Source: Eremothecium cymbalariae DBVPG#7215 (Eukaryota; Ascomycota; Saccharomycetes; Saccharomycetales; Saccharomycetaceae). From it: a stretch of DNA of 64,000 nt. Below are positions 1 to 9,557 of this stretch, one piece after another. Position numbers and translations under genes: made by a program. A model generated the notes under the pieces. It did not search any database. It saw only the letters and a list, made by a program, of their open reading frames with translations, and was not told the DNA's origin. The stretch covers positions 1,426,001-1,490,000 of the forward strand of contig NC_016450.1 in NCBI RefSeq assembly GCF_000235365.1. The letters run 5' to 3'. Every line of letters begins with the position of its first letter. Positions within the stretch are counted from its first letter, which is position 1.

Positions 1-2726
1 AAAAGTGTGCATGTAAAGATGGGTGGGGTGGTATTAATTGCAATGTATGCCAGGAGGATGATGTGTGTGATAGTTTTATGCCGGAAGGCTTAAAGGGGAC
101 ATGTTACAAGGATGGCATAATTGTTAAGTCTTTATATCAAGGCTGTGATGTTACCAACAAGAAAATATTGGAAATATTGAAAGGTGCAAAACCCCAGGTT
201 ACATTTTCATGTAACAGGACTGTTGCAGATTGTAACTTCCAGTTTTGGATTGATGAAATCGAGAGTTTCTATTGCAAGTTGGATACTTGTCAGTTTGAAT
301 ATGACCTGAACAAAAATGTATCGCATTATACCTGTGAAGACGTCAGTTGTAAGTGTATTCCGGAAACGATGCTTTGCGGTAAGGAAGGGTCTATAGACAT
401 TTCTGACTTCCTAACAGAGGCTATTAAAGGGCCCGGTGATTTTAGTTGCGACTTGAAAACAAAGGACTGTCGATTCAGCGAGCCAAGTATGAACGATTTA
501 ATTTCATCTGTATTTGGTGATTCCTATATCATGTTGCAATGTGAATCTGGAGAATGTTTACACTACAGTCAGATTCCTGGTTACGAACCCCCTCGTAAAA
601 ATAAACTGACCAAGTTCGGCATCTTCGTTATATCAATAACTTTGGTAAACATTATTGGAGTGGCCTCTCTGGTTGTCTTTTATATTTTGAAGAGTCCTCT
701 ATTCAATCAGGGCGCTATCAAGTTATCAGAGGAAGATGGTAAGGAGCATGACTTCTTGAAATCAAATGTTAAGGCAACCTTAACATTTGAGAATATATCT
801 TATAAAGTTTTTCCCACGAAGAAGGTCAATACTACAGTTTTGAATTCTGTTAGTGGGGTAGCGCGTTCAGGTGAAATTCTAGCTATTATGGGCGGTTCTG
901 GTGCTGGAAAAACATGCTTGTTAGACATATTGGCAATGAAGAACAAGACTGGTGCTGTGTCCGGTAATATAAAAGTAAATGGAACAAGTATATCTAAGGG
1001 TGACTTCGCAAAAATTGTTGGATTCGTTGATCAAGAAGATTATTTGTTACCAACCCTAACTGTTTATGAAACAGTACTAAATAGTGCGCTATTGCGTCTA
1101 CCTAGATCGATGTCATTCAATGCTAAGCAGCGCAGGGTGTATCAAGTCTTGGAAGAGTTACGGATATTCGACATAAGAGACCGAGTCATAGGTAACGATT
1201 TCGAAAGAGGTATCAGTGGCGGTGAGAAGAGAAGGGTGTCAATTGCCTGCGAATTAGTAACTTCTCCTCTAATTCTATTTTTAGATGAGCCTACATCAGG
1301 ACTGGATTCCAACAATGCAAACAATGTCATTGAATGTTTGGTTAGGCTGGCTTCTCACTATAATAGAACGTTGGTACTATCTATTCACCAGCCTAGATCT
1401 AACATTTTCAAGTTATTTGATAACCTGGTTCTATTAAGCTGCGGTGAAATGGTTTATTCTGGAGACGCTTCTAGGGTAGGTGAGTTTTTCCGTAATCATG
1501 GGTACGTTTGTCCGAACGATTACAATATTGCAGATTATCTAATAGATGTCACTTTTGGTACCTCAACTCAATCGCTACAGCAGAATTTTCGAAACAATGA
1601 CCTTGAAGCTGTTGGACTTCATAGTCATGAAGACTCAATTCATGTACCAGAACTGAGCAATTCTTCTACTCAACGCGAATGGGAACACTTTGCTGTTCAC
1701 AGAGATGAACTAAGAGTCATGCTACAGGAGCCAGGAGAACGGAGGGCAGCCGAGGGTACGCTAAATTCCCATCTGTTGCAGAAACTATTCAATGAGGGGC
1801 CTTACTTCTCTGAACTTTGTGTGGAAATTGAGTCAATTAATTCTACACCTGCAGCTAACGGACTAAAACCTTCCTCATATGAATCTGCCTCTTTCTTCCA
1901 ACAACTATCAATCTTAAACTCTAGGACTTTTAAAAACGTCTTCAGGAACCCGAAATTGTTGATGGGTAACTACCTTATGACCATTTGTCTCGGATTGTTT
2001 TTGGGTGTCTTATATTTTGATGTGGATAATGACATTAGCGGGTTTCAAAACAGATTAGGGTTGTTTTTCTTCACCTTGACCTACTTTGGCTTCCTTACAC
2101 TTACGGGGCTATCATCGTTTGCATTGGACAGAATAATCTTCTTGAAAGAACGCTCAAACCATTATTATTCACCTGCGGCATATTATTTGAGTAAGATAAT
2201 CAGCGATGTTTTCCCACTTAGAGTATTACCTCCTATCCTTCTGGGAATTATGGTGTATCCACTTGTAGGTTTAAATATGGCTGAAGGTGCATTTTTTAAA
2301 TACATTTGCATTCTCATCCTATTCAACTTGGGTATATCCCTAGAAATCCTTGCGATTGGCATTATATTTGAGGACTTGAACAACTCCATTATTGTCAGCG
2401 TCTTGATACTTCTCGCTTCCCTGCTTTTCAGCGGCCTGTTTATCAATACAGAGAAGATCACTAACGTCGCATTTAGGTATATGAAGAATTTTTCGGTTTT
2501 CTACTATGCCTATGAGTCCTTGATTATTAACGAGGTTAAAACCTTAATGTTACGGGAAAAGAAGTACGGTTTAAACATTGAAATTCCTGGTGCTACTATC
2601 TTGAGCACTTTTGGTTTCAAGGTTCAAAATTTATTATTCAATATTAAGATTCTAGCCTTCCTTAACGTCCTATTCCTAGTCTTAGGGTACCTAATTCTGG
2701 AATTTTTTGTTGTTGAACAGAAATAA
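1..2726 (+). CDS. ADP1: ABC transporter of the ADP1 family, 5' end outside window
   Basis: ABCG-type half transporter, the counterpart of S. cerevisiae Adp1 (1049 aa, function poorly known). The frame is open from base 3, so about 140 N-terminal residues including any signal peptide are missing; the GTG at 63 is not the start. What is visible begins in a Cys-rich EGF-like segment (bases 3-70). A Cys-rich lumenal region follows, then one membrane segment near bases 615-690. Next comes the nucleotide-binding domain, with Walker A GGSGAGKT near 890, signature SGGEKRR near 1215 and Walker B LFLDEPTSGLD near 1275. The C-terminal third (from about 1960) is a block of hydrophobic helices. The order EGF-TM-ABC-TM is diagnostic of Adp1 rather than Pdr-type pumps. 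In S. cerevisiae ADP1 neighbours ADY2, RVS161 and SAT4, which also follow here, with RPC34 and OPT2 in between. Confidence 0.95.
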   Translation, partial: KCACKDGWGGINCNVCQEDDVCDSFMPEGLKGTCYKDGIIVKSLYQGCDVTNKKILEILKGAKPQVTFSCNRTVADCNFQFWIDEIESFYCKLDTCQFEYDLNKNVSHYTCEDVSCKCIPETMLCGKEGSIDISDFLTEAIKGPGDFSCDLKTKDCRFSEPSMNDLISSVFGDSYIMLQCESGECLHYSQIPGYEPPRKNKLTKFGIFVISITLVNIIGVASLVVFYILKSPLFNQGAIKLSEEDGKEHDFLKSNVKATLTFENISYKVFPTKKVNTTVLNSVSGVARSGEILAIMGGSGAGKTCLLDILAMKNKTGAVSGNIKVNGTSISKGDFAKIVGFVDQEDYLLPTLTVYETVLNSALLRLPRSMSFNAKQRRVYQVLEELRIFDIRDRVIGNDFERGISGGEKRRVSIACELVTSPLILFLDEPTSGLDSNNANNVIECLVRLASHYNRTLVLSIHQPRSNIFKLFDNLVLLSCGEMVYSGDASRVGEFFRNHGYVCPNDYNIADYLIDVTFGTSTQSLQQNFRNNDLEAVGLHSHEDSIHVPELSNSSTQREWEHFAVHRDELRVMLQEPGERRAAEGTLNSHLLQKLFNEGPYFSELCVEIESINSTPAANGLKPSSYESASFFQQLSILNSRTFKNVFRNPKLLMGNYLMTICLGLFLGVLYFDVDNDISGFQNRLGLFFFTLTYFGFLTLTGLSSFALDRIIFLKERSNHYYSPAAYYLSKIISDVFPLRVLPPILLGIMVYPLVGLNMAEGAFFKYICILILFNLGISLEILAIGIIFEDLNNSIIVSVLILLASLLFSGLFINTEKITNVAFRYMKNFSVFYYAYESLIINEVKTLMLREKKYGLNIEIPGATILSTFGFKVQNLLFNIKILAFLNVLFLVLGYLILEFFVVEQK

Positions 2727-3018
2727 GAAGTCTTAAAAAGATATCCCTGCTTCTTAGAATAAAAATGCATATATTATATACGTTATATGCGTTATATACG
2801 TTATTATATATATATAATAACTTATATAAAAGGGTTCAAATTCTTTACCCCCGGGTAACGGTAAAACTTCCCTTCAAGTCCTGGTAAAGTGATGAGTGCG
2901 TACCTTGCTGGGTTGAAAAATTTAAAGTCTCATCTCGATGAGACAGAAATAGCTCTACTAGTCCGGCAACAGTTACGATAGATCTGGACCTTAATATACT
3001 ATAGTTAATAGTGCAGTC
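2727..3018 (+). promoter_or_regulatory. RPC34 promoter with Reb1-like site
   Basis: This is the 292-bp gap between ADP1 and RPC34. It holds an AT-rich stretch with near repeats of CGTTATATRC (about 2780-2815) and a TATATAA-rich segment. CCGGGTAA at 2851-2858 matches the Reb1 core TTACCCGG on the minus strand. Reb1 commonly insulates tandem genes and positions nucleosomes in yeast promoters, so a role for RPC34 is inferred. Confidence 0.45.
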
Positions 3019-3966
3019 ATGAATGGGCTACTAGAAAACGGTATCAAACTTTCTGATATTGCTCAGGAGTTGCATGGCAAGATGATTGCCCAAGAAGCGG
3101 GTAAGCTGTTCTCTCAACAGGAACTACAGTCCATAATCGGCTCTACTTCTTTAAGCAATCTCATGGCATATGTACAGGAGCTCTTGGATAAGAATCTTAT
3201 TCGACTTGTGAAGCAGAATAACGAACTCAAGTTTCAGGCTGTTCATGTTTCGGAAGCACAGAAGAAATCCGGAATGAGTTCTGATGAGTCTCTAGTGTAT
3301 TCATATATCGAAGCAAGCGGGAGAGAGGGTATTTGGACCAAGACTATTAAGGCTAAAACGAATTTACATCAGCACGTCGTTTTAAAATGTCTAAAATCTT
3401 TGGAATCTCAGCGGTATGTGAAGTCTGTGAAAAGTGTGAAGTACCCTACCAGAAAAATCTACATGTTATACAATCTACAGCCATCTATAGACGTCACAGG
3501 TGGCCCATGGTTCACTGATAGTGAGCTAGATGTAGAATTTATTAACAGCTTGCTGACTATTGTGTGGCGCCATACATCGGAACGTACATACCCGAATGGG
3601 TTCAATAACTTTAATGGCAGTCGAGGCAAAGAATTGCTTTATACACATAATGTTAAAAACTATTCTACTACAGATGAGATTCTAGAATTCATCAGTGGCG
3701 CTCGGGTTTCCACTGTTGATCTGTCTAAACCTGATATTCGTTCTCTATGTGAAGTATTGGTATATGATGATAAGTTAGAAAAGGTTGCATTCGACTGTTA
3801 TCGCGTCACGCTTCAAAGCGTGCTACAAATGGCACAACCAATCAGTGATCCTTTTAACTCTACCAAAGATGACAACGAGGATTTCTCTATATTTGACTAT
3901 TATAACTCGATTGCACCTTCCGCAGGCGATAAAGAAGCCGTCTACATTGACGAGTGGACCCTGTGA
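3019..3966 (+). CDS. RPC34: RNA polymerase III subunit C34 (RPC6)
   Basis: Subunit of nuclear RNA polymerase III. In the family it sits in the C82-C34-C31 subcomplex, contacts the TFIIIB subunit Brf1 and helps open tRNA and 5S promoters. The 315-residue protein is nearly the length of S. cerevisiae Rpc34 (317) and aligns in register over its whole length by eye. Tandem winged-helix segments lie at about residues 10-75 and 85-155. The conserved segment starting at PSIDVTGGPWFTDSELD and the C-terminal VLVYDDKLEKVAFDCYRV are present. The ATG at 3019 starts the conserved N-terminus. The gene is convergent with OPT2, about 110 bp between stops. Its place between ADP1 and OPT2 differs from S. cerevisiae, where RPC34 is on chromosome XIV. 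Confidence 0.96.
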   Translation: MNGLLENGIKLSDIAQELHGKMIAQEAGKLFSQQELQSIIGSTSLSNLMAYVQELLDKNLIRLVKQNNELKFQAVHVSEAQKKSGMSSDESLVYSYIEASGREGIWTKTIKAKTNLHQHVVLKCLKSLESQRYVKSVKSVKYPTRKIYMLYNLQPSIDVTGGPWFTDSELDVEFINSLLTIVWRHTSERTYPNGFNNFNGSRGKELLYTHNVKNYSTTDEILEFISGARVSTVDLSKPDIRSLCEVLVYDDKLEKVAFDCYRVTLQSVLQMAQPISDPFNSTKDDNEDFSIFDYYNSIAPSAGDKEAVYIDEWTL

Positions 3967-4076
3967 AACCCCTAGTAAATGTATCTTTCGCATCTTAAAA
4001 CAGTACATAACGTTCTGTACACTGATCAGCTATAACTAAATACTGGAGCTGCAATATATCATTTAAGCGACTAAGA

Positions 4077-6680
4077 CTAAGGGAAGTTGCCGGGGTCCGG
4101 TCCAAAATAGCCCTTTTCGGTTAAAGAGACATTCAACTTGGAAATATAGGTACGCTCATAGACCGACGTCTCAGGAACACTGTTACCCCACCAATTCAAT
4201 TGATAATCATTATATTGTATCGCAGCAAAAATAACCAAAGAAGAGAATACCAGGCCGCATTTTAAAGCACCTTCCAGAACGTAATTGTACTTCTCCCAGA
4301 TACGCAAACGGTAGCGCTTCATGTAAAATTGGGATATAAAATTAACAATGAAGCCTGGAGTAAAGTACACCATATTATACGGTGGAGAAAACGATAACAT
4401 GCCAATAATGATCAGAATAGGGTTAAAACTCCGTGGGTAAAACTTACCATACTTCTTCCACAGAGCACAACCTACACCAATCACAGCACCAATAGCCCAG
4501 CACCACTTTAATTGAGGGTATACTTTGGTGAAGATCTTCTGGGGCCCCATCGCACCCCACATAACAGAAGCATTGTAGTATGTACGTATATCAGGACAAC
4601 TGAATTTGGCTGGTTGGTGCTCATCGCAAAAGCCCGATATATTACTGAATTGCCAGTTTACCACGAAAAGGTTAACAAATATCTGAATAAAAACCATCAC
4701 CAACTGGCCACGAAATAAAGCTACAGGAGAAATTTTACAGTAGTGAGCCACCTTCATGTTAGAGATATAGTTATCAGCCTGTCCATCGATGTTATAACCA
4801 AAAGCCTTAATAAGCATTAAGGCATATGGGTTTCCCGGTAGAATATATCCCACAATCATTTCAACCAATAAATTCAGGCCCGCAGTGAAGGTTGTTCTAG
4901 CATGCAAGGTAGTTAATGGAATAAGGAAGATAAAGTTCAGACCTATCGACAGAAATAGCAACCACAGCGGTGTTTGTGAATTGAAACATTCTATGACTAT
5001 AATGGCGAAAGCTATTGCCACGACTAGGACGACAAAGAACCACCAATCTGGAACTTCCTTGTAATTTCTCATTAACCTAGAGTGTGCATCGTCAAACTCA
5101 CTCAATACATGATAGTCAGATGCCCACATATCTATCCAAGATTTCTTATGCCGCAGAGACAGCAAAGCAAAGAACCAATCCCTGAAGGCTTCATATAATA
5201 CACGGAACTCATCAATAATGGCGAAGCCAAATACCATTGTATAGAAACACAAGAAAGATCCATAGGAGACCAATACTCCTGCACTATAGTAAGGTGGAGA
5301 GTATGTCTGGTACTTTGCCTCGTCGACCTTGTAGTCCACCAGAATCTCACTAATATTATATTTCGTGGCCTTGTTTGTGTAGAGACTTTGTGAGAAGACA
5401 GGTAAGTATTGGGACTCCATGTAATTGGAATAGTACAGAGCTATAACCACCAGAGACGCGATGACTGCACCAATATATATATGGGAATATGCGAAGAAAG
5501 GTGTAACCAACGGGGTGAAATATGCGATTGCATTAAGATCGAAAGATGGTAATGGGTTGTAGGCTAGACCAGTAGAACCACCAGTTATAGCAGCCAAGTT
5601 AAAGTTATTAGGAGCAAGCCAGGTCATCCAATTAAAATTTGCCAGAAATCCAGCAAGTACCGTAGGGATCCAGTTATAAGCAAACAGAACACCAAGACTA
5701 ATGTAAAAGAAATTCTGTATAGAGAGACCGCCGCTCTTATCTTTGCGGCTAAGCAATGCTTTGTTAACCGCAATTGAAGGAAGACAAGACGGCCAGACAG
5801 CTTTTGCAGGGTAAACTACAAATCTCCGCAACACACCAGCAAAACCGAACCCCATAAACTGCAATGATATTGACAATAAAAGCTGGAAAAGATATGACAC
5901 GTCGTCATTGTAATACTTTTTCATTGTCAGAATGTTAAAACTCGAATAGAAACTTCCAAGAGTGATAGAGTATAACAAAGTAGCGAACATCTGTTCTTTC
6001 TCAGACCAAGGTTCAGGCACGTTTATAGCAAACCTACGTCCCCTAACCGTGAATCCCCACAAAGGGACCTTATTAGCCCACAGCTTCCCGATAGGACATA
6101 TCAACAACTGCACTGCAGCAGTCTCGATACTAATTGGCACCTGTCTATGACGGAAAAACTCGTTAAACCCAGATCCAACAACCGACCAAAAAGTCGCAAT
6201 AAAATATGCACGGAAAGTCTCAATTGGGATACTTGGATCATCGGTAGGACTTACCATGGAACGCACCTCTGTATAGGGAGAATGGTACCTAATCAAGGCG
6301 GCAATCATACGCACCTCTAACTGGTCTACCTCGCCTGAAGGGTAATAACTAGAATCCTCGAAACGCATTATAATCTCGTATTCATCAGCTGGAATATTGG
6401 GATCGTCACGATACTCAAGAACAGCCTTTCTGAGTATGTTTACCGCATCATCTACAGATAGGTTGGTAACCTTCGACGCAATAAATGACACCGATGAGGG
6501 AATTTCCTCGTGTTCCATATTCTGGTAACCCATTTTCCGCATAACAAAATAGAGCAACTCACCTGAAGCCAAAGCCTCGAAGGACTCCGCCTCCACCACC
6601 TCATCACGCAACCCGTAGGTCTTTGAATCCTTCTCACTCAACTGACCGTTGGTCTTTTCCATGCCATATTTTTCTGACAT
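4077..6680 (-). CDS. OPT2: Oligopeptide transporter family protein, OPT2-like
   Basis: Member of the OPT family of proton-coupled oligopeptide/glutathione transporters, closest by eye to S. cerevisiae Opt2 (877 aa), which has been linked to plasma-membrane lipid asymmetry and vacuole function. The product is 867 aa with a hydrophilic N-terminus of about 140 residues and then many hydrophobic helices. Family landmarks include HSPYTEVRSMVSPTDDP (about residue 140), NWMTWLAPNNFNLAAITGG and YSPPYYSAG. The GYNIDGQADNY and NYVLEGALKCG segments lie toward the C-terminus. The start is the ATG at 6680 (MSEKYGMEK); the open frame runs to a TTG at 6704 but that is not a plausible yeast start. It is transcribed divergently from the ADY2-like gene across a 1.9-kb intergenic region rich in palindromes. 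Confidence 0.93.
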   Translation of the reverse strand: MSEKYGMEKTNGQLSEKDSKTYGLRDEVVEAESFEALASGELLYFVMRKMGYQNMEHEEIPSSVSFIASKVTNLSVDDAVNILRKAVLEYRDDPNIPADEYEIIMRFEDSSYYPSGEVDQLEVRMIAALIRYHSPYTEVRSMVSPTDDPSIPIETFRAYFIATFWSVVGSGFNEFFRHRQVPISIETAAVQLLICPIGKLWANKVPLWGFTVRGRRFAINVPEPWSEKEQMFATLLYSITLGSFYSSFNILTMKKYYNDDVSYLFQLLLSISLQFMGFGFAGVLRRFVVYPAKAVWPSCLPSIAVNKALLSRKDKSGGLSIQNFFYISLGVLFAYNWIPTVLAGFLANFNWMTWLAPNNFNLAAITGGSTGLAYNPLPSFDLNAIAYFTPLVTPFFAYSHIYIGAVIASLVVIALYYSNYMESQYLPVFSQSLYTNKATKYNISEILVDYKVDEAKYQTYSPPYYSAGVLVSYGSFLCFYTMVFGFAIIDEFRVLYEAFRDWFFALLSLRHKKSWIDMWASDYHVLSEFDDAHSRLMRNYKEVPDWWFFVVLVVAIAFAIIVIECFNSQTPLWLLFLSIGLNFIFLIPLTTLHARTTFTAGLNLLVEMIVGYILPGNPYALMLIKAFGYNIDGQADNYISNMKVAHYCKISPVALFRGQLVMVFIQIFVNLFVVNWQFSNISGFCDEHQPAKFSCPDIRTYYNASVMWGAMGPQKIFTKVYPQLKWCWAIGAVIGVGCALWKKYGKFYPRSFNPILIIIGMLSFSPPYNMVYFTPGFIVNFISQFYMKRYRLRIWEKYNYVLEGALKCGLVFSSLVIFAAIQYNDYQLNWWGNSVPETSVYERTYISKLNVSLTEKGYFGPDPGNFP

Positions 6681-7307
6681 TTCGGGACAGTCTAAAAACG
6701 TCAAACAAAATTAACTAATCTCTTCGAACAAAACGCACGCTGCTAAAATATAAAAGGCTCGATAATTATAACTCACAACACGATATACGTTTCTCAATTC
6801 TCGTTAACCCCTAGAGCCGGTGGTAGTAAATAATAGTGAATCCTACCACAAACTAGCTCAAATACTGTTTGTTGTCTGTCCTGCCAGCATTATTGGCCAC
6901 ATTCACCGTCATGGAAAGTCACATATATATATCCTCACCAACAGATTCCCCCCCCCCCGTCCTCCTTGTAGCAGTATTCAAAGCTTATCTACGATATCAT
7001 TGTTCCGTAGAATCGGCTCCATTACTTTATGGCCACATATTTTAATTTACTTTCCCGTCTAACTGGGTAGTCTACCTGCAGTAATCTTCCCGCATTCTTT
7101 TTAATTGTGGGACTTTATCACTAGCGCCCAGTCAGTCCTGCATAGAAAGAACATACATACAAACGGCAAAACTAATTGGACAATCCTGCATAATCCCCCA
7201 CAGGAATCACGTCTAAACGCACTTACATGCACATATACAACCCGAACGAGCGGATGCTTAGAAGATCGATTTAAACAATACACAGTATGCAATATGCAAT
7301 AGTAAAT

Positions 7308-7347
7308 TTCAATGTCGATTTCGATTGCAATCGAAATCGACATTGAA
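7308..7347. repeat. 40-bp perfect palindrome
   Basis: Left arm TTCAATGTCGATTTCGATTG (7308-7327) is followed immediately by its exact reverse complement, with no spacer. Each arm is itself a near repeat of TCGATT. It can form a cruciform, or a 20-bp hairpin in RNA. Confidence 0.95.
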
Positions 7348-7381
7348 GTTGCTACAATTATCGCTGCTGTTGCCAGCCGGC

Positions 7382-7397
7382 TGCCCTTCGAAGGGCA
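7382..7397. repeat. 16-bp perfect palindrome
   Basis: TGCCCTTCGAAGGGCA is self-complementary. It lies 34 bp after the 40-bp palindrome and overlaps the end of the 10-bp palindrome CAGCCGGCTG. Confidence 0.85.
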
Positions 7398-8004
7398 CTG
7401 GAGAGAAACAAAGCTGCTCCCACTACAACAAATTACTGATAACAGGAGGCAATATAGCACATTGAATGAAATAAGGAGCAATCTAGTTTGCTTTCGCTTA
7501 TCTTAAAAAACCTTAACTTTGTCTCACCACGCGCTTACTGTCTCTTCGAGTCTTTCTGAAACAGAGATAGTCCGTTCCCGTCCGCCCACTGGTTCGCTAA
7601 GCTGCAGTCTCCGCAAATTGTGTGCCTTGGGCACTGAGATAACAAAGGCGACTCCACATCGACTCGAAGAGCTCTCGGTCTTCGCAGTTACGTCCATACT
7701 GCCATGGGAAGGAACGCTTCTCTTTCCGTCCACAGGCCTTTTGAGCGAGCGGCCTGGGAATGTGCGCAGACGCAAGGCAGGATTTGTGTGTGGGTGGATA
7801 GTTAATGTCCCGTGACTTGTTGAACCAGTGTTACCTAAGCGAAGGGCATCGGGTGCCAGCGGAGACGTGGGCGAGTGCAAGAGCAGGACAGCGAGGACGA
7901 GAAGGGGATGTGGAGTGTGGCCTGACGCTCCAGGGAAGATGACTCTCCCTATGGAGAGCCGTTGGAGAGTGGTTGGAGGCGGGTCGCCCAAGACGTACGA
8001 ATAT

Positions 8005-8063
8005 GCGATGCGTTGCAGCATCTGGGCAGCATCTGGCTGCCCAGATGCTGCCGAAGGCATCGC
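8005..8063. repeat. Two-tier inverted repeat (stem-loop)
   Basis: The inner arms GCAGCATCTGGGCAG (8015-8029) and CTGCCCAGATGCTGC (8037-8051) pair over 15 bp around a 7-nt loop. The outer arms GCGATGC (8005-8011) and GCATCGC (8057-8063) extend the stem after small internal loops. It could act as a cruciform in DNA or a strong hairpin in a transcript from either strand. Confidence 0.92.
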
Positions 8064-8180
8064 CTATATTGAGAGGACACAACACTTAGTGTCATGCGCA
8101 AGCAATCGAGCTACGACCATGCATTATAGGCATGTTGGGTTTCCATTGGCCACGTATTTTGGAAGGCATCTGCTCCCACT

Positions 8181-8196
8181 TGGGGATGCATCCCCA
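8181..8196. repeat. 16-bp perfect palindrome
   Basis: TGGGGATGCATCCCCA is self-complementary and lies about 420 bp upstream of the ADY2-like start. Confidence 0.85.
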
Positions 8197-8618
8197 TTGA
8201 TATATGTACTATATATTTGACTAGTTTGTTTGGACGACTGGATTTGCGTTTGGCGAAGCTACTCACCAAGATCACTACGATTTCTATCTGAGAAACCGTA
8301 AGATAGCGTTGATAAGTAACGGAGGGTTGCCGATATACAATCATTAATTAATTCATCACCAGGTTCCTCATTCTGGAAAGCAAAGCCAGAAAGTGAAATT
8401 GTGAAACACAAAACTGAAAAAAGGTTCCTCGTTATCACGCAGAAAGGTGGGATTGACAGCAGTAACCGGGAGCTACACAGAGAGTCGCTAAGGTCTTTTT
8501 TGTCGTTTACAAAACACAAAAGCAGCTGGCGATAGTCTTTGTACTAATAATAATAGTAACACTAATAACATATCTTTTAAGATAAGAGTCACTACGGCGT
8601 GGGTAAAAAAAAGGCAGC

Positions 8619-9557
8619 ATGTCCATTTTTGATGATGCAGCAGCAGTAAGACGGGGGCAAGAGGAAGGTAATGGCGACTTGGAAAACCAGCGACAGCAAA
8701 GATCTCGAGCCTTGCCACCCACTACAGCCGCTTCTACGATTACTCCCAACGCTTACAGTACCGGTCTTCTAAATGACTATGATGATGACCAGGCTAAAGT
8801 TGAAAAAGTTCGGACTTCCGGTGCACATGATGAGTACATTTATCTCGGGCAACAAAAATTCTTGAAGTCCGATTTGTACGAGGCATTCGGGGCTCCGCTA
8901 AATGCAGGTTTAGCACCTGTTGCCACTCGTCAATTTGCCAATCCTTCGCCATTGGGTCTTTCTGCCTTCGCCTTGACAACATTTGTATTGTCTTTGTACA
9001 ATTGTAATGCAGCGGGTGTGGAGTTGCCCGGTGTGGTCGTCGGGCTGGCCTTCTTCTACGGAGGATTGATTCAACTATTGGCTGGTATGTGGGAAATGGT
9101 GGTGGGCAACACCTTCGGTGCGGTCGCCCTTTCTTCATACGGAGGCTTCTGGCTATCGTATGCTGCAATTAATTTGCCATGGTTTGGGATCATAAGTTCC
9201 TATATCCCAACCTCCGGGGGTAGCGATGTCGCTGACTATGATCAGTTCCGTAACGCGCTGGGCATCTACTTGTTGGCTTGGGCCATTTTCACTTTTATGC
9301 TTACAATCTGCACCATGAAGTCTTCCCTAAGCTTTTTTGCACTATTTCTTTTGTTAGGAGTTACCTTTGTGCTCCTCGCGGCATCAGAGTTTAAGTGGAG
9401 CGCTGGTCTCCGCCATGCTGGCGGTGTGGTAGGGGTCATTGTTGCGATCATTGCATGGTACAATGCACTTGCAGGATTGGCTACCAAGGAAAACTCCTAC
9501 GTCCGTTTTAGTACGGTGTCGCTACCTGGTGTTGGGAAGAGCTGGTCCTGGAGGTGA
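8619..9557 (+). CDS. ADY2: Acetate/ammonium exporter family (GPR1/FUN34/YaaH) transporter, ADY2-like
   Basis: Plasma-membrane acetate-proton symporter of the AceTr family, the counterpart of S. cerevisiae Ady2/Ato1 (283 aa), used for growth on acetate and linked to ammonia release. The 312-residue product has a long polar N-terminal tail (about 1-105). The family signature NPSPLGL follows at residues 108-114, and then six hydrophobic helices, the first starting at SAFALTTFVLSLYNC. The conserved tract GLAFFYGGLIQLLAGMWEM is present. In S. cerevisiae ADY2 is flanked by RVS161 and ADP1; RVS161 follows here in the same orientation. The ATG at 8619 is the only plausible start. Paralogues such as Ato2 are similar, so the exact name rests partly on synteny. 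Confidence 0.93.
   Translation: MSIFDDAAAVRRGQEEGNGDLENQRQQRSRALPPTTAASTITPNAYSTGLLNDYDDDQAKVEKVRTSGAHDEYIYLGQQKFLKSDLYEAFGAPLNAGLAPVATRQFANPSPLGLSAFALTTFVLSLYNCNAAGVELPGVVVGLAFFYGGLIQLLAGMWEMVVGNTFGAVALSSYGGFWLSYAAINLPWFGIISSYIPTSGGSDVADYDQFRNALGIYLLAWAIFTFMLTICTMKSSLSFFALFLLLGVTFVLLAASEFKWSAGLRHAGGVVGVIVAIIAWYNALAGLATKENSYVRFSTVSLPGVGKSWSWR

Larger units (their letters stand above)
6681..8618. promoter_or_regulatory. Divergent OPT2/ADY2 intergenic region, palindrome-rich, no convincing gene
   Basis: This 1.9-kb region separates two divergent transporter genes. It has a C11 run at 6948-6958. It also has an unusual density of perfect inverted repeats, listed separately: 7308-7347, 7382-7397, 8005-8063 and 8181-8196. 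Small hairpins such as CTCTCC-CTAT-GGAGAG (about 7940) add to these. Roughly 7.5-8.1 kb looks more GC-rich than its flanks. Open frames up to about 180 codons exist on both strands but overlap each other and resemble nothing I know. A structured RNA or a decayed element is possible, but I do not recognise one. Confidence 0.6.

Noticed and set aside
6678..6704. OPT2 start at TTG 6704
   Set aside because: Non-ATG; the ATG at 6680 is close by and gives the usual length. The same reasoning set DED81 at 30679, GRX8 at 43118, ART5 at 53706 and SSQ1 at 56469.
7101..8220. Several overlapping frames of 60-180 codons on both strands
   Set aside because: They overlap one another, show no family resemblance, and sit over palindromes. 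Treated as chance frames in a GC-richer patch.
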